From: Syntrophomonadaceae bacterium
GTDB lineage: Bacteria; Bacillota; Dethiobacteria; DTU022
Direction: 5' to 3'
Assembly (NCBI GenBank): GCA_003566935.1
Contig: PXBM01000151.1
Span: 1-6,175, forward strand
DNA length: 6,175 nt
The notes beneath the pieces were generated by a model. That model did no database searches and had not been told where the DNA came from. It saw only the letters and a list, made by a program, of their open reading frames with translations. The first letter of the stretch is position 1. Each line of letters begins with the position of its first letter. This document shows positions 4,607-6,175 of the stretch, in pieces. A program made the translations under genes and the position numbers.

Positions 4607-6175
4607 TTAAATATTTTCCCCGGCCGTATTATTTTCTATAACCACAAAGCGGGCAGTATCAATAATATCCAGGGCCTCAACCTTTTCAAGTGTTTCAGAA
4701 CTCATCTCTTCATCAACCTGTAAAACCATCATCGCTTCTCCACCTGCTGTTTTACGGCCAAGCTGCATTGAAGCAATATTTACCTTTTCTTCGCCAAGCA
4801 GGGAACCGATTTTACCAACTACGCCCGGACGGTCATGGTGGGTTGTAACCAGCATATACTTTGATGGAATGATCTCAATCCGGTAATCATCCACCCTGAC
4901 AATTCTCATTTCGTTGTTAAGAATAGTGCCGGCCAGGTTATGTTCTTTATTACCAGACCTTGCTTTAATAGTAATCAGGTTGCTGTAGTTTTTTGCTTCC
5001 GTTGTTGAACTCTCTTTTACAATTATACCCCTTTGTTTGGCAATATAAGGAGCATTAACCCAGTTAACACCGTCACCAACTACATGTCGCAAAAACCCTA
5101 TCAGGCAGGAAATTGTCATCGGAGCCAGGGGCAGGGACGACACATCACCGCTGTAAGTTAATTCTAATTCATCTACAGAACCGCCAAACATCTGCAGGTA
5201 AAAGCTGCCCATTACTCTCATCAGGGGCAAATACGGTTCCAGGGCCACTCTTTTTTCAGGCATCAGGGCAGGCACGTTGACGGCTGAAACATTAGGGTCT
5301 CCCTGCAAGGCTTTTATCACCTGTTCTGATACCTGAAAAGCAACATTGGCCTGCGCTTCCTGGGTCAACGCCCCCAAATGCGGAGTGGCAATAACATTAT
5401 CAAGCTCTAAAAGCTTGCAACTTTCGGGCGGCTCCTGTTCAAAAACATCAAGGGCAGCACCGGCAACTTTCCCGTCCTGCAGCGCACTGCAGAGTGCATC
5501 TTCGTCAATAAGACCTCCACGGGCACAATTAACAATCCGCACATCGGATTTAAGCATGGCTATTTCTTTTTCCCCAATCAGGTGATGGGTCGAAGAACCG
5601 AGCGGCAGGTGCAGGGTAATAAAGTCTGATTGCTTTAACAAATCCTCAAAAGCAACCATGTCAATCCCCATCTTTTCTGCCTGTTCAGAAGAAATATACG
5701 GATCATAGCCAATAATTTTCATCCCCATGGCCCTGGCCCTGCGGGCTACTTCACTGCCAATTCTGCCCAGACCGACAACTCCCAGGGTTTTATCGTTAAG
5801 TTCAACCCCAATATGTTCCGACCTTTTCCACTCACCCCGCTTGACCGAACTATTAGCTACCGGTATATTACGGGCCAGTGAAGTTAAAAGAGCGATAGCG
5901 TGCTCCGCGGCAGATATTGTATTGCCATGTGGTGCATTGACTACTATAATACCTTTTTCCGTCGCCTTATCTACATCAATATTATCAACCCCAACCCCGG
6001 CCCGGCCAATTACTTTAAGCTTCTTGCCGGCCTCTATCACTTCAGCTTTAACCTTAGTCCTGCTGCGCACCACCAGGGCATCATATTTTCCAATCTGCTC
6101 CAACAGTTCTTCAGGGCTGATATCGGGTTTAAAGTCGACTTCGGCATTTTCTTTTAAATAATCAAGTCCTTCCCC
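4607..6175 (-). CDS. serA: D-3-phosphoglycerate dehydrogenase, 5' end missing
   Basis: First step of serine biosynthesis: NAD-dependent oxidation of 3-phosphoglycerate to 3-phosphohydroxypyruvate, cytosolic. The frame is open to the window edge, so the gene starts beyond base 6175; 522 residues are visible and probably only about a dozen are missing. The visible part begins GEGLDYLKEN, a normal near-N-terminal stretch. Numbering from the window edge: nucleotide-binding GLGRIG at 135-140; catalytic Arg219 in NCARGGLID, Glu248 in DVFEQEP, and His266 in PHLGAL. An intervening allosteric-substrate-binding-type domain covers about 309-434. A C-terminal ACT domain (about 439-516, with HDRPGVVGKIG and NIASMQLGR) is normally the serine-feedback site. 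The layout is that of the long, three-domain type I enzyme. A TTG at 6103 could be mistaken for a start, but the coding match continues upstream of it. It heads the visible minus-strand cluster, with the glutaredoxin gene 15 bp downstream. Confidence 0.95.
   Translation of the reverse strand, partial: GEGLDYLKENAEVDFKPDISPEELLEQIGKYDALVVRSRTKVKAEVIEAGKKLKVIGRAGVGVDNIDVDKATEKGIIVVNAPHGNTISAAEHAIALLTSLARNIPVANSSVKRGEWKRSEHIGVELNDKTLGVVGLGRIGSEVARRARAMGMKIIGYDPYISSEQAEKMGIDMVAFEDLLKQSDFITLHLPLGSSTHHLIGEKEIAMLKSDVRIVNCARGGLIDEDALCSALQDGKVAGAALDVFEQEPPESCKLLELDNVIATPHLGALTQEAQANVAFQVSEQVIKALQGDPNVSAVNVPALMPEKRVALEPYLPLMRVMGSFYLQMFGGSVDELELTYSGDVSSLPLAPMTISCLIGFLRHVVGDGVNWVNAPYIAKQRGIIVKESSTTEAKNYSNLITIKARSGNKEHNLAGTILNNEMRIVRVDDYRIEIIPSKYMLVTTHHDRPGVVGKIGSLLGEEKVNIASMQLGRKTAGGEAMMVLQVDEEMSSETLEKVEALDIIDTARFVVIENNTAGENI

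Noticed and set aside
6101..6103. TTG as start codon of serA
   Set aside because: The frame continues to the window edge with typical SerA N-terminal sequence, so the real start is outside the window.
5727..6161. 144-codon plus-strand open frame opposite serA
   Set aside because: Low-complexity Ser/Leu/Thr/Ala-rich antisense of a well-conserved enzyme, with no recognisable domain.

Overview
The window holds the tail-to-tail meeting of two transcription units. A threonine synthase gene (thrC) runs on the plus strand from base 2 to 1498. It converges on a compact minus-strand cluster that, read in its own direction, goes from the right edge to base 1556: serA (3-phosphoglycerate dehydrogenase, 5' end cut off by the window), a small CPWC glutaredoxin, a ferredoxin-thioredoxin reductase (FTR) catalytic-domain protein, a diaminopimelate-epimerase-fold protein, and an exported bactofilin-like membrane protein. 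The first four genes are tightly packed (15-bp gap, 11-bp overlap, 43-bp gap), which suggests one operon. The fifth follows after 88 bp that contain a small stem-loop.

The most notable signal is in the FTR gene. The conserved C-x-C-x-L-F end of the family reads Cys-Tyr-TGA-Asn-Leu-Phe here, so an in-frame TGA (3979-3981) sits exactly where the second redox-active cysteine belongs. The frame stays open for seven more codons to a second TGA. A strong stem-loop (8 bp, loop GTT) follows, with its loop starting 24 nt after the first TGA. That matches the known spacing and loop rule of bacterial SECIS elements. I read this as a selenocysteine-containing FTR of 132 residues, which ordinary gene calling would truncate to 124. 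The protein also has an N-terminal four-cysteine zinc-ribbon-like module. It is translationally coupled to a glutaredoxin that is a plausible electron acceptor.

The organism is probably an anaerobic Gram-positive bacterium of the Clostridia (Firmicutes). Base composition is moderate, Shine-Dalgarno sites are strong, an FTR that would draw on ferredoxin is present, and selenocysteine use fits such anaerobes. This is inference, and no species is claimed. Functionally, serA and thrC are amino-acid biosynthesis genes (serine and threonine), the Grx/FTR pair would form a ferredoxin-driven thiol-reduction module, the epimerase-fold protein is probably an amino-acid racemase or epimerase of unknown substrate, and the last gene is an envelope protein of unknown role. 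No RNA genes, mobile elements, CRISPR arrays or selenocysteine-machinery genes are visible. There is no gene-free stretch longer than 300 bases.
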